From the NCBI GenBank assembly GCA_963978545.1, contig OZ021732.1:23257688-23321687 (forward strand): 64,000 nucleotides of DNA, given 5' to 3'. The stretch is from Linyphia triangularis. Lineage: Eukaryota > Arthropoda > Arachnida > Araneae > Linyphiidae. The stretch's first letter is position 1. The number at the start of each line of letters is the position of its first letter. The notes beneath the pieces are model-generated. The model saw only the letters and a list, made by a program, of their open reading frames with translations, was not told the DNA's origin and ran no database searches. Positions 36,501 through 46,824 of this stretch are shown here, one piece after another. Made by a program: the position numbers and the translations under genes.

Positions 36501-39414
36501 ACGGTCTCGTCAGGCTGTATTCTACAAGCGAAAAATTCATCAAGTAGGGTCATCAAACGTGCTCTTGACTCAGGTCTAAAGTGTTTCTCTAAAGTCAGCC
36601 AAGCCTTCCTTCCATCATCAAGGTCTTCTATCAATGAACGAAAACAATCTTCTAAATTCAAATAGATGGTTGTAAATGCTTTATCAAAACGTTGCTTATA
36701 GTTTCTGATCTCTTTGGGAGATTCCACTGCTTCATCTGGAGGTATTTCAATTCCTTGAACAATCTTCCAGCAACCCCTTTCCATAAGGAGCACCTTGACA
36801 TCAGACACCCAAGTGCCATAATTCAGTCCATTTAACTTGCTGGTTGAAAAACTGCCTTCACCCATTTTAAATATTGATCAGGTAATTAAAAAAAAAGTTT
36901 CTATCTAGGCCAACTGGCCCCCCCTTCGAAGAAGTCCTCTTTCCAAACTGCATAAAGTTAATAACGGCCCATAACCAATAATATAATCTCATAAGATTTA
37001 AAAATAGAGATTATACTTTAATTCGTCTGATAAAATAAATGCAGTGAAAAATAAACTGAGGACAAGGGGTTGAAACAAAAATGTTAAAAGTTTATTTATA
37101 ACATAATCAAACACTACTACCTCACTAGCAGTCAGAAACCATCTGCCCTGTTTCACAAGAAACTTTTTCTTATATAAGAAATAAATTTGCATATTACAAA
37201 GAAATGCATGCCTGAAAAAATACCACAGTTGACCAATCAAAAATTCAGAAACAACCAACACAAATATTATTAAACTTTCAAGGAAGAAGCCGTACAACTC
37301 AACTTAAAACTTTAGCTGAAGCAAAAGGTAAACAATAGTTTTGAAAAGTGGGCGGTTCACTCATATCACAGGTTAGGAAAAAGTATGAAGACAGGTACAT
37401 TAATAAGTAAGTTAAATAAGCTGTTTATCTAACAATTATTTATAAAGATCTTGGGATAAGTTAGGATATGAATTTGAATGGCAGTGTTAAAAGAATGGAG
37501 TACGATAAAAGTCAGTGTTTTTTAACTGTACACTTCAATTAAAATTGTGTTTAATTTTATTTAATTTCATTAAATGAATTAGTAAGTTTAGTTACTTTCT
37601 AACATACATTTGTTCTTTCATTTCTAATTTCAGTTTAGATGTAGAGATTGGATACAAGAGGATCTACAATACAATGAGACCTCAGTTGTTGCAACTTATA
37701 AACTCTGGAAAGCTCAGAGGTCTAATTTATAATGGAGATGTTGATATGGCATGTAACTTCTTGGGTGATGAATGGTTCTCATATAATCTTGGTTTTAAAG
37801 TAAGTTAATGCATCTTGTACTTTTACCTAGCAGATATATTTAAATCAACATTTATTTGCAAAATCTTGAATGTTTTACTTTTATAAATGTATAAATAGAA
37901 TTGATTGGTTGTGTTAGGGAATTTTCTGATGCTAGAGCTGTATGAGGTTTATACTGCACTGGAACATAAAATCAAAATCTGTGAGTGGGGGGGTTGGGCT
38001 TCTGGAAGTGCTTTCGATAGGATACTGCCTTGCATTTGCATCTTAATTTTGGGAGGGGGGGCAAACATAGAAAATTCTCATCAGAAACGGTAAAGACGAT
38101 TCCATTCCCTGGCAAGGATTAAGTGCTCTATCCTCATATAACTAACAAAGAAAACACTTCACTCAAATATAAAAGTTTATGTGTGTAGAATGGCTTCTTC
38201 CATTTAAAAGTTTTTTTATTATTTATTTTTGAGTATGTAGTAATCATTGCTAAATAGCTAGCTAGCTATATTATAAATTGAATAACGAATTGCTATTTTA
38301 TTCTTAACATTTGTTACCCTAATACATTGGAAAATATGAATTTGATCCTTTGAAATATAGAGATTTTGTGCAATAAAAGGATAAATTAAAATTCCTTTGA
38401 ATTATTTGTTTATTATTGAAGTTACTTCCTTCATATTTAGTTGCATTGGCTTTCGGAATGTTGTTGTTTTGGGGAAAATATCCTTATTCATGGAAGTTTT
38501 AAGTTTTCCCATCTGTAGACTAATAATAACAGGGATCTCAAGGTCATTAAAAGGTCTTAATATTTTTTTAACTGGTTTTCCATGCCCTAAAAGTACTTGA
38601 AAATGCTTATAGGTCCTTAATTTTTGTCACTTATCCGCACCCCACCAATTTTTTTTTTTATATTTGGTTCGTATTTGTTGAATGGTGGAGTACATATTGA
38701 ATGGTTTTAGATGCACACAGTACTCTGTGAGACGAACATATGAGCATAGTGTTTACGTTTTGCGAGACAAAAAAATCAAAGACCATCATCAAAGCCAGTT
38801 TTTTATGGCAAAATGCAAATTGTGCATGAAAGATTTTGATATTAACGCTCTGAGCAAAGCAGCTGTAAAGTCACACATTAAAGACCGTTGTATGAAAACA
38901 AATTTTCAACGGTCATTAAAAAATATTTAGGTCCTTAGAGTCCTTGAATTTCAATCTATGATTTCAGTGGGAACTCTGAATTTATGTACCATATTTAGCT
39001 TGTTTTTTTAAAACAAACTAAGCACTTGTTATTAAAAGTACTCCTTGATACTTGATTTATATTACTGGTTTTATAGTTATTTTAGATCAATGAAATAAAT
39101 GGATTTTTTTTTTTTTTTAAACAGGTTCTTGCAGATTTTAAACCATGGAAGTTTAACAATCAAATTGCTGGGTTTGTTAAGAATTATAAGAATTTGTCAT
39201 ACTTAACAATAAAGGTAAGTTATCTAATGTATAATATTTTTGAAATATATAACCAAATAAAATAAATGGTTCTTAAATAATTACCTTTGAGTTAAGTTTC
39301 TAATTTAATCTGTTTAATACTTCTTAGGGATCTGGTCATATGGTGCCTCAAGATAAGCCTGGGCCAGCCTTTAAAATGATTGACAGTTTCCTTAGTAATA
39401 AACCATATTACTAA
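22155..39414 (+). CDS. CTSA: Serine carboxypeptidase, lysosomal protective protein/cathepsin A type (11 exons)
   Basis: A peptidase S10 enzyme that removes C-terminal residues from peptides, expected in lysosomes or secreted. Exons: 22155-22159, 22237-22395, 27128-27290, 28120-28365, 28480-28571, 29296-29392, 29791-29934, 30864-30988, 37634-37799, 39125-39214, 39328-39414. All introns are GT-AG. The joined frame is 1374 nt (457 residues plus stop), close to the usual 450-480. Residues 1 to about 21 form a signal peptide. [13 protein letters not shown] (exon 3) is the oxyanion-hole region. GESYGG in exon 4 supplies the nucleophile Ser168, NGDVDMACN in exon 9 the acidic residue (Asp381 by the family pattern) and GSGHMVP in exon 11 His433, so the triad is complete. 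The start was chosen because the mini-exon ATGAT joins in frame to exon 2; the ATG at 22225 is out of frame. Intron 2 is 4.7 kb, and intron 8 is 6.6 kb because of an antisense copia insertion. The symbol is by family resemblance. Confidence 0.93.
24485..24528. repeat. (TA)n microsatellite
   Basis: About 44 bp of uninterrupted alternating TA inside intron 2 of the carboxypeptidase gene. Confidence 0.95.
26117..26180. repeat. Short tandem repeat of 'aaaaaacacatgaggt'
   Basis: Four imperfect copies of a roughly 16-bp unit containing 'acacatgagg' run together, directly before the TTAA-flanked element. The last copy is cut short at 'aacacatg'. Confidence 0.85.
26192..26902. mobile_element. TTAA-flanked inverted-repeat element (Kolobok- or piggyBac-like MITE)
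   Basis: Perfect TTAA on both sides (26188-26191 and 26903-26906). The ends are inverted repeats (GGGGGTGCGGTACCGAA left; GGGGGTATGGTACCGAA reading in from the right). It has no coding region. Inside is a separate perfect inverted repeat of about 20 bp, 'attttgtcttcacagaattt' (about 26449-26469) against 26578-26598. TTAA duplication is shared by Kolobok and piggyBac; ends starting with GG lean to Kolobok. Confidence 0.8.
31084..31250. mobile_element. Tigger-like MITE, copy 2
   Basis: About 167 bp in intron 8, flanked by TA. It is an inverted-orientation relative of the copy at 31745-31915 ('cattaacggggttttgtctg' at its right end), and more diverged. Confidence 0.65.
31745..31915. mobile_element. 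Tigger-like MITE, copy 3
   Basis: 171 bp, flanked by TA on both sides. The ends are inverted repeats: CAGTCAAACCTCGTTAACGC and, at the right, 'cgcgttaatagggtttgactg'-type sequence. No coding capacity. This is the best preserved of the three copies. Confidence 0.8.
31971..32425 (-). repeat. 3' LTR of the copia element
   Basis: Read on the minus strand it starts TGTTAGATAA and ends TTATATTA. A TATATAAG-type promoter motif lies near 32160-32169. Both LTRs contain the same 99-codon open frame on the minus strand, which is part of the LTR and not a recognised protein. Confidence 0.93.
32426..32452 (-). other. Polypurine tract of the copia element
   Basis: On the minus strand a purine run, GAAGAG followed by about 14 G, ends three bases before the 3' LTR. 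The very long G run is unusual. Confidence 0.6.
32793..34241 (-). pseudogene. Copia reverse transcriptase and RNase H
   Basis: A 482-residue open frame. It begins near the [10 protein letters not shown] block typical of the start of copia reverse transcriptase, followed by the palm motif YVDDIIIF (catalytic DD) and the RNase [10 protein letters not shown] block. It ends with the [15 protein letters not shown] segment typical of copia RNase H. The frame itself is intact but is cut off from integrase by a stop and a frameshift between 34241 and 34440, so it would not be made as part of the normal polyprotein. Confidence 0.9.
34439..35554 (-). pseudogene. Copia integrase and linker
   Basis: The frame starts in the integrase zinc-binding region ([11 protein letters not shown]) and contains the core with [14 protein letters not shown] and NGTAERFN, giving the D-D-E catalytic set. 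After the core comes a long acidic-basic linker. Two in-frame stop codons between 35554 and 35591 separate it from gag-protease, and a frame change near 34440 precedes reverse transcriptase. Confidence 0.88.
35591..36865 (-). CDS. Copia gag and protease (open)
   Basis: A 424-residue open frame from MGEGSFS. Residues about 1-210 are a gag capsid-like region of the UBN2/retrotran_gag type. A CCHC zinc knuckle, [14 protein letters not shown], lies at about residue 250. The protease follows with [11 protein letters not shown]; the usual copia site is D-S/T-G-A, so the G-to-A change (DTAA) may weaken it. It starts about 110 bp inside the 5' LTR border. Gag alone could still be translated. Confidence 0.88.
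   Translation of the reverse strand: MGEGSFSTSKLNGLNYGTWVSDVKVLLMERGCWKIVQGIEIPPDEAVESPKEIRNYKQRFDKAFTTIYLNLEDCFRSLIEDLDDGRKAWLTLEKHFRPESRARLMTLLDEFFACRIQPDETVGLFAARLRRIVSQLKGAGHPLEELYQSFQLIRHLPPAFEGIIQVIYRWKEENFTFDRVLEELLAEEARLKQRQGDQEAVAFIARSKPAPIRPTPTRFQTPVGSKPISRPKPARPSTPIANKVICYRCNQSGHCKNRCPEKTKHFKEMPGSSYVAETHCGEKCLDDTAWVFDTAASFHFCRNRELFRDFTPTKGEQMTVAVDGVTCQVVGRGTVTLKFGREVIHLKNVIYSPNLRRNLLAGPRFDEGGAKFVGKGGKITVYLSSGRVHFSAKKINGLYVCHATYPGSSKEVTASLSQPEEAKM
36966..36976 (-). other. Copia primer-binding site matching the middle of initiator tRNA-Met
   Basis: On the minus strand GGTTATGGGCC lies two bases inside the 5' LTR. It is complementary to GGCCCATAACC of the initiator methionine tRNA anticodon region. 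Drosophila copia is known to prime from such a half-tRNA, so the same mode is inferred here. Confidence 0.75.
36979..37434 (-). repeat. 5' LTR of the copia element
   Basis: 456 bp, almost identical to 31971-32425. It contains the same TATA-type motif near 37169 and would drive transcription leftwards, antisense to the carboxypeptidase gene. Confidence 0.93.
38530..38978 (+). pseudogene. hAT transposon remnant with BED-type zinc finger
   Basis: Ends CAGGGATCTCA (left) and CAGAGTTCCCA (read in from the right) resemble hAT termini, but no clean 8-bp duplication is visible. The frame 38682-38930 encodes 82 residues. It includes [28 protein letters not shown] split over a C-x2-C ... H pattern, like the BED fingers of hAT transposases. 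No catalytic part remains. It sits in intron 9 of the carboxypeptidase gene. Confidence 0.5.
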
Positions 39415-41600
39415 ACTTTCTTTAAAAAGGAGCTATTAATAATTTGAAGGTTTGTATTGTTACTATTTTGGATTAAAACATAAATAATAGATATGCTTTT
39501 CCTAACAGTAATTAGTCAATCTAGGAATGAGTTATAATCATATCGAGATTAAGTCTTCTTTTATCTTTCAGATACATGGCTATTACTTAAAGAAGATGGA
39601 GTATTAGCATATTACAATATTTAAAATATGAACTCTTTTGAATGCTAATATTTTAATTGAATTAGCAGTTATATTTGGAACTTCCAAATCTTTTTATTAA
39701 AAAAAATATTTATGTCATGTTTTTAGGCTCATTTAAAATGAATAACCTTTAATTTAATTATACATTGTTTTTTAGGATTATTTTTTATAAAAGGTTGTAT
39801 TATATGTGCTGTTTAAAATTTTTTTTTAATACCAGCAGAATATGTGATAATATGACAACCACTGAAATGCTTATTAAAAATCATATTTAAAAATGGAAGT
39901 GTATCATTTTCAATCAGACATTCTCTATTACAGTTATACTTTTAAAAACTGAAAAGTGGTTCTTAACTACTCAATCTACTGCTTAAAATACACATCTTAT
40001 GTTGATTTTTGTTTTTAATCATTCATGTTACTCATCTCTTTTAATGACGTAATTTGTATAAAATGAATTTTTCAAATCAACAGCATCAAAATATTTCAAT
40101 TACTTGTAATTGTTGGAATATACCTAATTTAGAAGAAAATTTGATGAAGACAATCAGGCAATTATTACTTAATATAAACAAATTTTTAAATTGTAAAATT
40201 ATGCAACAGTATATTCAAATATCTACATAACAAATATAAAAAATAGTGAAACTAGAAAAAATGGAAAGAGTTATTGAAGGTTTCCTTTTCTGAATTGCCC
40301 GGGTTCGCAAAAAAATGATGTAAATTGTTGGATAGGAGTGCCTGCTAATTCGGACTAAGTTTACTAATTTAATTGATGATAATGAGATACTTCTTTTGTA
40401 CTTTCTTATCATAGGAATAATTTCTATTGGAGAGAGTTAATAATGGCCTAATTGTATATTATACTTTTTAATGCATTTTTTAAATACATATTTCTTTTTT
40501 AATATTTGTATTATTTACATTATTCAATTTAAAATTTTAAAAGTTAATATGAAGAATTAAAGTTATTAAAGTTAAAATTTTAAAAGTTAATATGAAGAAT
40601 TAAAGTTAAAATTTTAAAAGTTAATATGAAGAATTAAAGTTAAAAGTTATAAAGAATTTTTAAAGTTAATATGATTATGGGTTAAGCTTTTGACAAAACT
40701 GAGAGTGTCACTGCATATCAAGGTGTACACTTTGTTAAAAACGTGTTAAAAAAATAAAATTGCTTACAACTTAATGGAAACAATTTGACATTTTTCAACA
40801 CAAAGTTATCTCCATATCACGAAGTATACACCATTTAAGTTAGTTTTTGTGAGAATTTCATTTTATGCACTAAAAATCAACAAAAGGCTGATGTAAAAAG
40901 AAAAAGTTGAGTACAAGGTTAACGTCTTATAGGATATTAGACCAGCTTTAGTCACTAAGCTGCCTTCAGGCCGGATTTGGCCCGCAACAGATTTTTCTGC
41001 AGCCCGCCAACAGCAAAGGGGAAAAAAAATCAAATTTCATGGTATGGAAATTTTTTTTTTACGTAATTGTAATTTGTCCAAAATATTATATGTGTTAACT
41101 ATGTAGAACAGAATTCTCTACTACGTACCCGAATAAACTATATAAAGAAGCTTTTAGTACGATGGTTTTCATGAAGAACAAATAAAGGAATAACTTAACC
41201 GAGTCTTATTTGGACAATTTACTAAGATTGTCTGCAACAAATATTGCGATATACATCGTCTCTATCATAAAATAAACTGAACGATTTCAACCACTGTGTC
41301 ACAATTGATATCGACTAAAATGGAGTAATCTGGAAGAACAGTTTAAATTGTTTCATAAAAAGTTAGGTCAAGTCACAACAAAGAGTCGCTTCTCTTTTGG
41401 ACTTTAATTTACTAATAATGAAATTATGATTTTTTAATTATTTGAAGGGAAAAAAAAAGAATCGAATATCAATTATAGTTTAAGATAATTTTTTTTCTTT
41501 CAAAAATGCTATTTAAAATTAAATTGATTATAAAAATACATATATTGGTGTACACGACCCACTAAAAGTCTCAACATGCACAATTTCTTAATGAATATTA
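39415..41600. other. Downstream flank of the carboxypeptidase gene
   Basis: The 3' UTR should start here, but no single polyadenylation signal stands out. An AATAAA at 39398-39403 lies within the last codons, and ATTAAA variants occur near 39471 and 39693. No gene is seen. Near 40960 the phrase 'ggccggatttggcccgc' resembles hAT-type repeat ends, without a partner. Confidence 0.45.
40531..40641. repeat. 34-bp tandem repeat, three copies
   Basis: Identical 34-bp copies (starting 'aaaattttaaaagttaatat') at 40531-40564, 40574-40607 and 40608-40641; the first two are separated by a 9-bp 'attaaagtt'. A further degraded piece continues to about 40672. Confidence 0.95.
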
Positions 41601-41606
41601 TAATAT

Positions 41607-42210
41607 ACATACATGTGATTCTTCCGCGAATTAGCGGAAATCCTCGAATTTTTTTACGTGAATTAGCGGAAATCCTCGAATTTTTTTACGTGAATTAGCG
41701 GAAATCCTCGAATTCATCATCGGTTGAAAATCCCGTTATCCGCTAAAATTTTGGAATTAGATTAAATAAGTTTTAAAAAATATTCAGAAATCGTTTTGAA
41801 AAGTCAGCCTTTTCCATCATTCCCTAAAATGTTTTATTTATTTCAACTGACGTGTCAAGGCCATTCGATCGACTTCCTTTTTTCATAAAAAGAATGCCTA
41901 GTGCACTCGTTTCCCACTGTCCTTTTTCCACTGTAGTTCATACTTGTTTTAGTCTGAACTAACTTGGTTAAAGAATAGTTAAACCGGTTTTCGATGCTGT
42001 TGCCTTTGTCACGTGGTCTTCATACATGTGATTCTTCCGCGAATTTGCGGAAATCTGCGAATTGCATCAAAGTTATCCATCATCCACTGAAAAACTTGTG
42101 TCAATTTTGAAAATAGATGTATTCAATTTTTTTTTTTTTTTTTTTTAGGAAATCGTATTGAAAAGTCTGCTTTCGTCCTTCATTCCCTTAAACTGTTTCT
42201 AATAAAAATC
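41607..42210. repeat. Two diverged direct copies of a ~200-bp repeat
   Basis: 'catacatgtgattcttccgc' occurs at about 41607 and 42021. Further shared blocks occur in the same order, such as 'gaaatcg(t)ttttgaaaagtc' followed by 'cattccct(t)aaa', at about 41790-41830 and 42150-42195. The first copy carries the 32-bp tandem expansion listed separately. Confidence 0.7.
41628..41715. repeat. 32-bp tandem repeat, 2.75 copies
   Basis: Exact units starting 'gaattagcggaaatcctcga' at 41628-41659, 41660-41691 and partial 41692-41715. There are no spacers, so it is not a CRISPR array. Confidence 0.95.
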
Positions 42211-42398
42211 CTATTCAAATTCAAAGTCTCAAACTAAATTAAAAAATGTGTAAAATTTGGCAATTTATCGCCGGTTTTTTTTTTTTTTTTTTTTTTTTGC
42301 GAAAAAAGTATTCTCACCAATTTGATTTTTAAAAAATTCCAGTGGATTGAATCTTGAATGCCAGATAATCGGACTTTTTCTGTATTTAACTATTATTA

Positions 42399-44340
42399 CA
42401 GGGTGTCCAGTAGTTGGGAAATATACTTGAATTTTTTGCATCTCGGGAAAATCGTGGATTATGCTTGAAATTCGTATTAACGTTGGAATTTCCGGTTGAA
42501 TTCAGAAATTTTCACTCCTCTTCAGTATCGGAAAAAGTCTTCTTATATCGGCGTTTTTCCACAATTTTCCCATTGATCTCGCGGATCGAAAGTAGTTTCT
42601 CCTTCCCTCAGAAATGTTCTCTTTAAACATGGTTCTATTCGAAGATTTTTGATCGAAATTTCGAACATGCCGGAGATCGATGGAATTTCCTGACAAACAC
42701 GAAATCTGCACACGTTTAACTCCGCCAAACCACCGATGGAATGAATACTTTTCCTCAGAATTTTTCTTTAATATCATAGCTTCTATCTGCATTATTTACG
42801 TTGATATGCGATGGACATTTTGCTGAACTTTACGGTGATGAAATGGCCGTTTTCCCGTGATTATGGCGGACGCTATCGCTGAGAATTACGTTGTTGCATG
42901 ATGATAAATTTTGTCTGAAATTCGGATTTCCGCTCTTTTCTTATTAAAATTTCGATTATATTTGAGATCGATACAAATCTACATTACAATCTTATTGAGC
43001 TTGCTGGCAAATCTGTCAGCAATGTATCTTATGTGAGTTCAGACTTCCTCAAACCTCCGATGTAATGGCCAATTCTTCTACAGATTACCAATCTCTATCG
43101 CCATTATTTACGTTGGTGTATGGTACTTAGTTTCGCTGAGCGTTGCGCTTACTTAAGGTCTGTATTTACATAAATTTACGCTGCTAACGGCGGGCAATAT
43201 CGTCGAAATTTACGTTGTTGTGGTGTTAATATTTTCCGATTGTTGCTTTAATGTAATTACACGGATTTTCGCCGATACGGTGGCCGCTATCGCCGATATT
43301 TACTTTGGAGTAATGGTAATTTTCAACTAAGCCGTTTTAATAGTAGATATTGCGAAATTTGTTGCCCTCTTTAGGTGTCATTCGCCTAGGTTTCCAGTGA
43401 TGTGATAGCCGCTATGCCCGTGATTAGTGTTTGTGTGAAGATCAGTTTTGCCTTTTGATTTGAATATATACAGAATTACTAAGATTTTAATTTAATTTTG
43501 TGCAAAAAATTCGACCCAATTGTCCAATTTTACTGTATATTCTTATTTATAATTGCAATTTTAACTGCTATAATACATAAAATAATGTATTTTATCATAT
43601 AAAAATATATATATATATATATATACTAACTAGAGCCATTAATAATAGTTAAAAAGTTAAAGCATTTTTTTTTTTTTATATATAATTGTTTAAAATTGGC
43701 TTTTTCAACTGTGGAAATTTGAAGTTTTTGCTTGGGTACTGTATTATGGTCTTGTAGAATCTCCCTCCCTTAGTACTTATCAACAGAAATGTTAGTGACA
43801 AGCAATTGTTTTCAAAGAAAAAGCTAGCGCCAAAGGAAACTGAAAGAAAGAACTGCAAAAGTTGCCAAATTACAGAGAAATGTTTGCCTGAAAAAAAAAA
43901 AATCCTAAGTCTCAAACTATCCTACCACATTCGAATCTTATACTCAAAATGAAGCTGTTTGTTCCAATGCGGCTGATGCTTAGCACAAACTATTAAAGTG
44001 TACACCAATTATTACCTGTGTTTTTTGTCTGCTTAGATTTAGACCTTCATATTTATGACTTGGTAAACTATCTTGTATCTTTTTTTTTCTTTCTTAGTCT
44101 CAAGTATGAGCCTTTAAAAAATCCTCTCTTCCTATTTTCAATATAACAACCCAATTCTTTTCTGATAAGCCATTTCTTATTTTCATACAATTTTTCTAAT
44201 TTCTAAAATTAGTTCAGCACACTACTAAGTGGGGTATACTTTTATACTGGAAAATATGGTGATAATTGGTCGCAAGAGGGGTCCTTGAACGTTTTTTGAT
44301 GATGCTTGAATTTTTATTAGAAATTTTGCTGGACACCCTG
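42399..44340. mobile_element. Non-autonomous hAT-like element with quasi-periodic filler
   Basis: Inverted ends CAGGGTGTCCAG at 42399 and 44340. Flanking 8-bp repeats tattatta (42391-42398) and tattataa (44341-44348) have one mismatch, as expected for hAT. The interior from about 42400 to 43450 consists of the same kind of degenerate, CG-richer phrases ('cgccgatatttactttggag', 'ggacgctatcgctgagaatt') found in the 7631-8898 element. The rest is AT-rich with a TA microsatellite near 43607. The frames here (42414-42792) show no domain. Confidence 0.7.
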
Positions 44341-45591
44341 TATTATAATTTCTGAATGTGTACAAAAACATTTAAGTCAAGTTAAATTTTTCAGTTATGA
44401 TTAATACATGAACACAGTTGTCTTTATTTAATTATTGTGTGCGTGTTTCGGTCAATCACAATGAAACGTGGTTGTTGTAGAGTTAATAATTGAAATCAAT
44501 CTTATATTCAAAATTTAACTAAAATTTGTATTGAATTTTGTGCGCTAATATATGTTTTTGTGTATTATGCTGTAAAATGACGAAAAACATTTCAGCTAAT
44601 TTTTTGTTTGACTAATCACATGTATGAATATATTATTCATAGTAAAAAGATTAAATACCCAGTTTACAAACATGAAAAATTTGTCTTTTCAGCAATAATT
44701 TTGATGGTTTTCTGCTTCCAGGGTTCGTACAGATTTTTTGAAAACAAATTCAAGGACTTTTTAAGGACTCTTCAAGAACCTTCCAAACAAAAATAAGGAC
44801 CTTAAAATTAAATTTAAAAAAATCTTGAAAAAAATTATAATGTTCGACGACAGAAATATAGCATATAATTTGTGAAAAATATTGCATTTTAATTCTTACT
44901 TAAGATACTTGACAAAAAGTTCATTTTAACTTTAAATGTTTAAGAAAATAGAAAAAAATTTGATTGGAGCATTCTGTATCATTTAGATTCGAAGATTCAT
45001 TTTCATTAAAATTTAATCATTTTGTCAGTTACATCAAATACAAGAACTTTAGTTATTGTACATTATACAACGATAATTTTATTGAATTGTGTTTCACGGG
45101 ACGACTTCAGTTTCTGAACTTTTTTAATTACGCAAAACGGGTTAAATCTTAGATGCGTAAATCGCATCGAAATAATTTGTTAATCACTATTTAACTGAAA
45201 TGCATCCAGTAACCACGGAGCTCATCGGGTTAAAAGTGCAAATTTGGTCACAATAGTCTTTAAAACGATAATTATTTTTAGTTTCTAACCTTGCTTGACA
45301 ATAAGGGTTCGAGAGTGGAACTTATGTTCCATGGTGTGTTTGAAAATCAATAATCCAATATATATTACCTTTCTAACTTTCTCAATGCAAAGCTATTTTT
45401 GAATTTAGAAATCTAAAATAGTAGGATATACGACCCTTATTACTACAAAAACTTTTCAATAAATACAATTGCTTAGATTGAATAGTTAACCTCTCATCAT
45501 GTGATGTACAGCTTACCAATGTAAAAAAAAATCTTCTCTAAAGCCAACCTCATCTGATCCAGACGATATAAAGTTGAAATCCTCACATTTA

Positions 45592-45867
45592 ACCTTCCGT
45601 TAGTCGCGCCCACCACGCAGGTGCATCCCTACACTTTTTCCTCCTCAGCCTTTATTTTTATTGAATTACTTGTGATACGATTTTTCAATAAATGTAACTA
45701 TTTAAATAGATTGTTTAATACTTCATCTCTCCAATGAGTCTTAAATCGGTAACAATCAACTATTTAAACTAAAATAAATTTCATTTGGCTCTCAAAAAAC
45801 CTGAAACACCTCATAGGTGCAACGCGACTAACCATATCGGAAAACGGAACGCGACTAACAGAAGGGT
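45592..45867. mobile_element. piggyBac-like MITE
   Basis: The ends are inverted: TTAACCTTCCGTTAGTCGCG at left and TTACCCTTCTGTTAGTCGCG reading in from the right. The TTAA flank at left and (G)TAA at right suggest a piggyBac-type target with one change. About 276 bp, no coding region. Confidence 0.7.
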
Positions 45868-46210
45868 AAAATCGTGCAAACATAAGTGTGACGTATCACG
45901 TCATTGCTAAATAAGAAAACATCCTGAAATGAAAATACTTCTAGTATATCGTAAAAATTATTGTATTTGGGTGTAGTTTCCACATTTCTTTTTAATCATT
46001 CTGTACCTTGAAGCAAGAGCTACCAATGTCGTTTAAAAAAAAAAAAAAAAAAAACCCTTATTAAAATGTTATGTATATAAGTAGGAATATCTTTCTTTAC
46101 TTTATTAATGGTTAGAAAACAACAAAGTTAAGTATATTTTAAATAGATGCATCACTTTACGATATTATGTGAACTATCAAGCAATAACGCTGAAGAGGTT
46201 GGGCTAAGAA

Positions 46211-46250
46211 GGAATTGAATGGTTGAGCGTACAAACAAACCAACCTTAAA
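46211..46250 (+). mobile_element. 5'-truncated SINE tail (family B)
   Basis: 40 bp that match the 3' tail of the family B SINEs ('ggttgagcgtacaaac' and AACC), flanked by the direct repeat ggctaagaa (46202-46210 and 46251-46259). Confidence 0.6.
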
Positions 46251-46544
46251 GGCTAAGAAAGGGGCAGTATATAAGAGATAATAAAAATCTCTAAATCACA
46301 ATTGCAGGTAATTCAAAATTTAATTCCATGTCAAGTAATTTGAGGCAATCCTTTATACAGAAGGTCTGTAAAAGCTGCGCCAAAATCACATTGTCGAGGG
46401 TTTTCTGCTACGAGGAATCATTAAGCATTGAAAACAATTACAAACAAATTATTAAATAAAAATATATTTCCCAACTTTGCAGAAAGATAATGCGTTGCAA
46501 GTAAAAACAAATATATCATGAACTTTTACAATATTTAATTTGAA

Positions 46545-46690
46545 CGACTTCGTTACTTTACTAAACGACGACCTTAGCACAATAACGCCAACCAGGACGG
46601 TTCCGTGGGAAGGGGGGGAAACAAACCTTAACACTTTCAGCGTGCGAAACCATAACAGCGCTAGCCTAACAACCATCAAATAGGCAGCTT
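46545..46690 (-). mobile_element. Degenerate SINE (family B)
   Basis: On the minus strand 'ccgtcctgg...gttattgtgc...aggtcgtcgtt' matches the 3' half of the SINE at 46825-47202, and a tRNA-like 'gatggttgttaggctagcgc' precedes it. Old and diverged; edges approximate. Confidence 0.5.
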
Positions 46691-46824
46691 ATCCACAAAT
46701 TCCAAAAAATTGCAGTAGTGTATGGTTAGCTTGTATGCTTGAAATTAATACCCTTCATAACCACTGGATTAAACAAGATCGTAATGAATCTCATTTTGTA
46801 ATTGAAATATGGGAAACACGGTTT

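Larger units (their letters stand above)
31971..37434 (-). mobile_element. Ty1/copia LTR retrotransposon, antisense in carboxypeptidase intron 8
   Basis: Two LTRs of 455 and 456 bp that differ by only about four substitutions and one indel, flanked by a 5-bp target duplication attat (31966-31970 and 37435-37439). Reading on the minus strand the order is 5' LTR, primer-binding site, gag-protease, integrase, reverse transcriptase-RNase H, polypurine tract, 3' LTR. That order (integrase before reverse transcriptase) defines copia. The near-identical LTRs mean a recent insertion, yet the polyprotein frame is broken in several places. It nearly doubles the size of the host intron, and its transcription would run against the host gene. 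Confidence 0.95.

Noticed and set aside
41628..41715. Regular 32-bp repeats resembling a CRISPR array
   Set aside because: Units are contiguous without spacers, in eukaryotic DNA; it is a simple tandem repeat.
42414..42792. Overlapping frames on both strands as coding
   Set aside because: They arise from the CG-richer filler and have no domain or consistent codon pattern.
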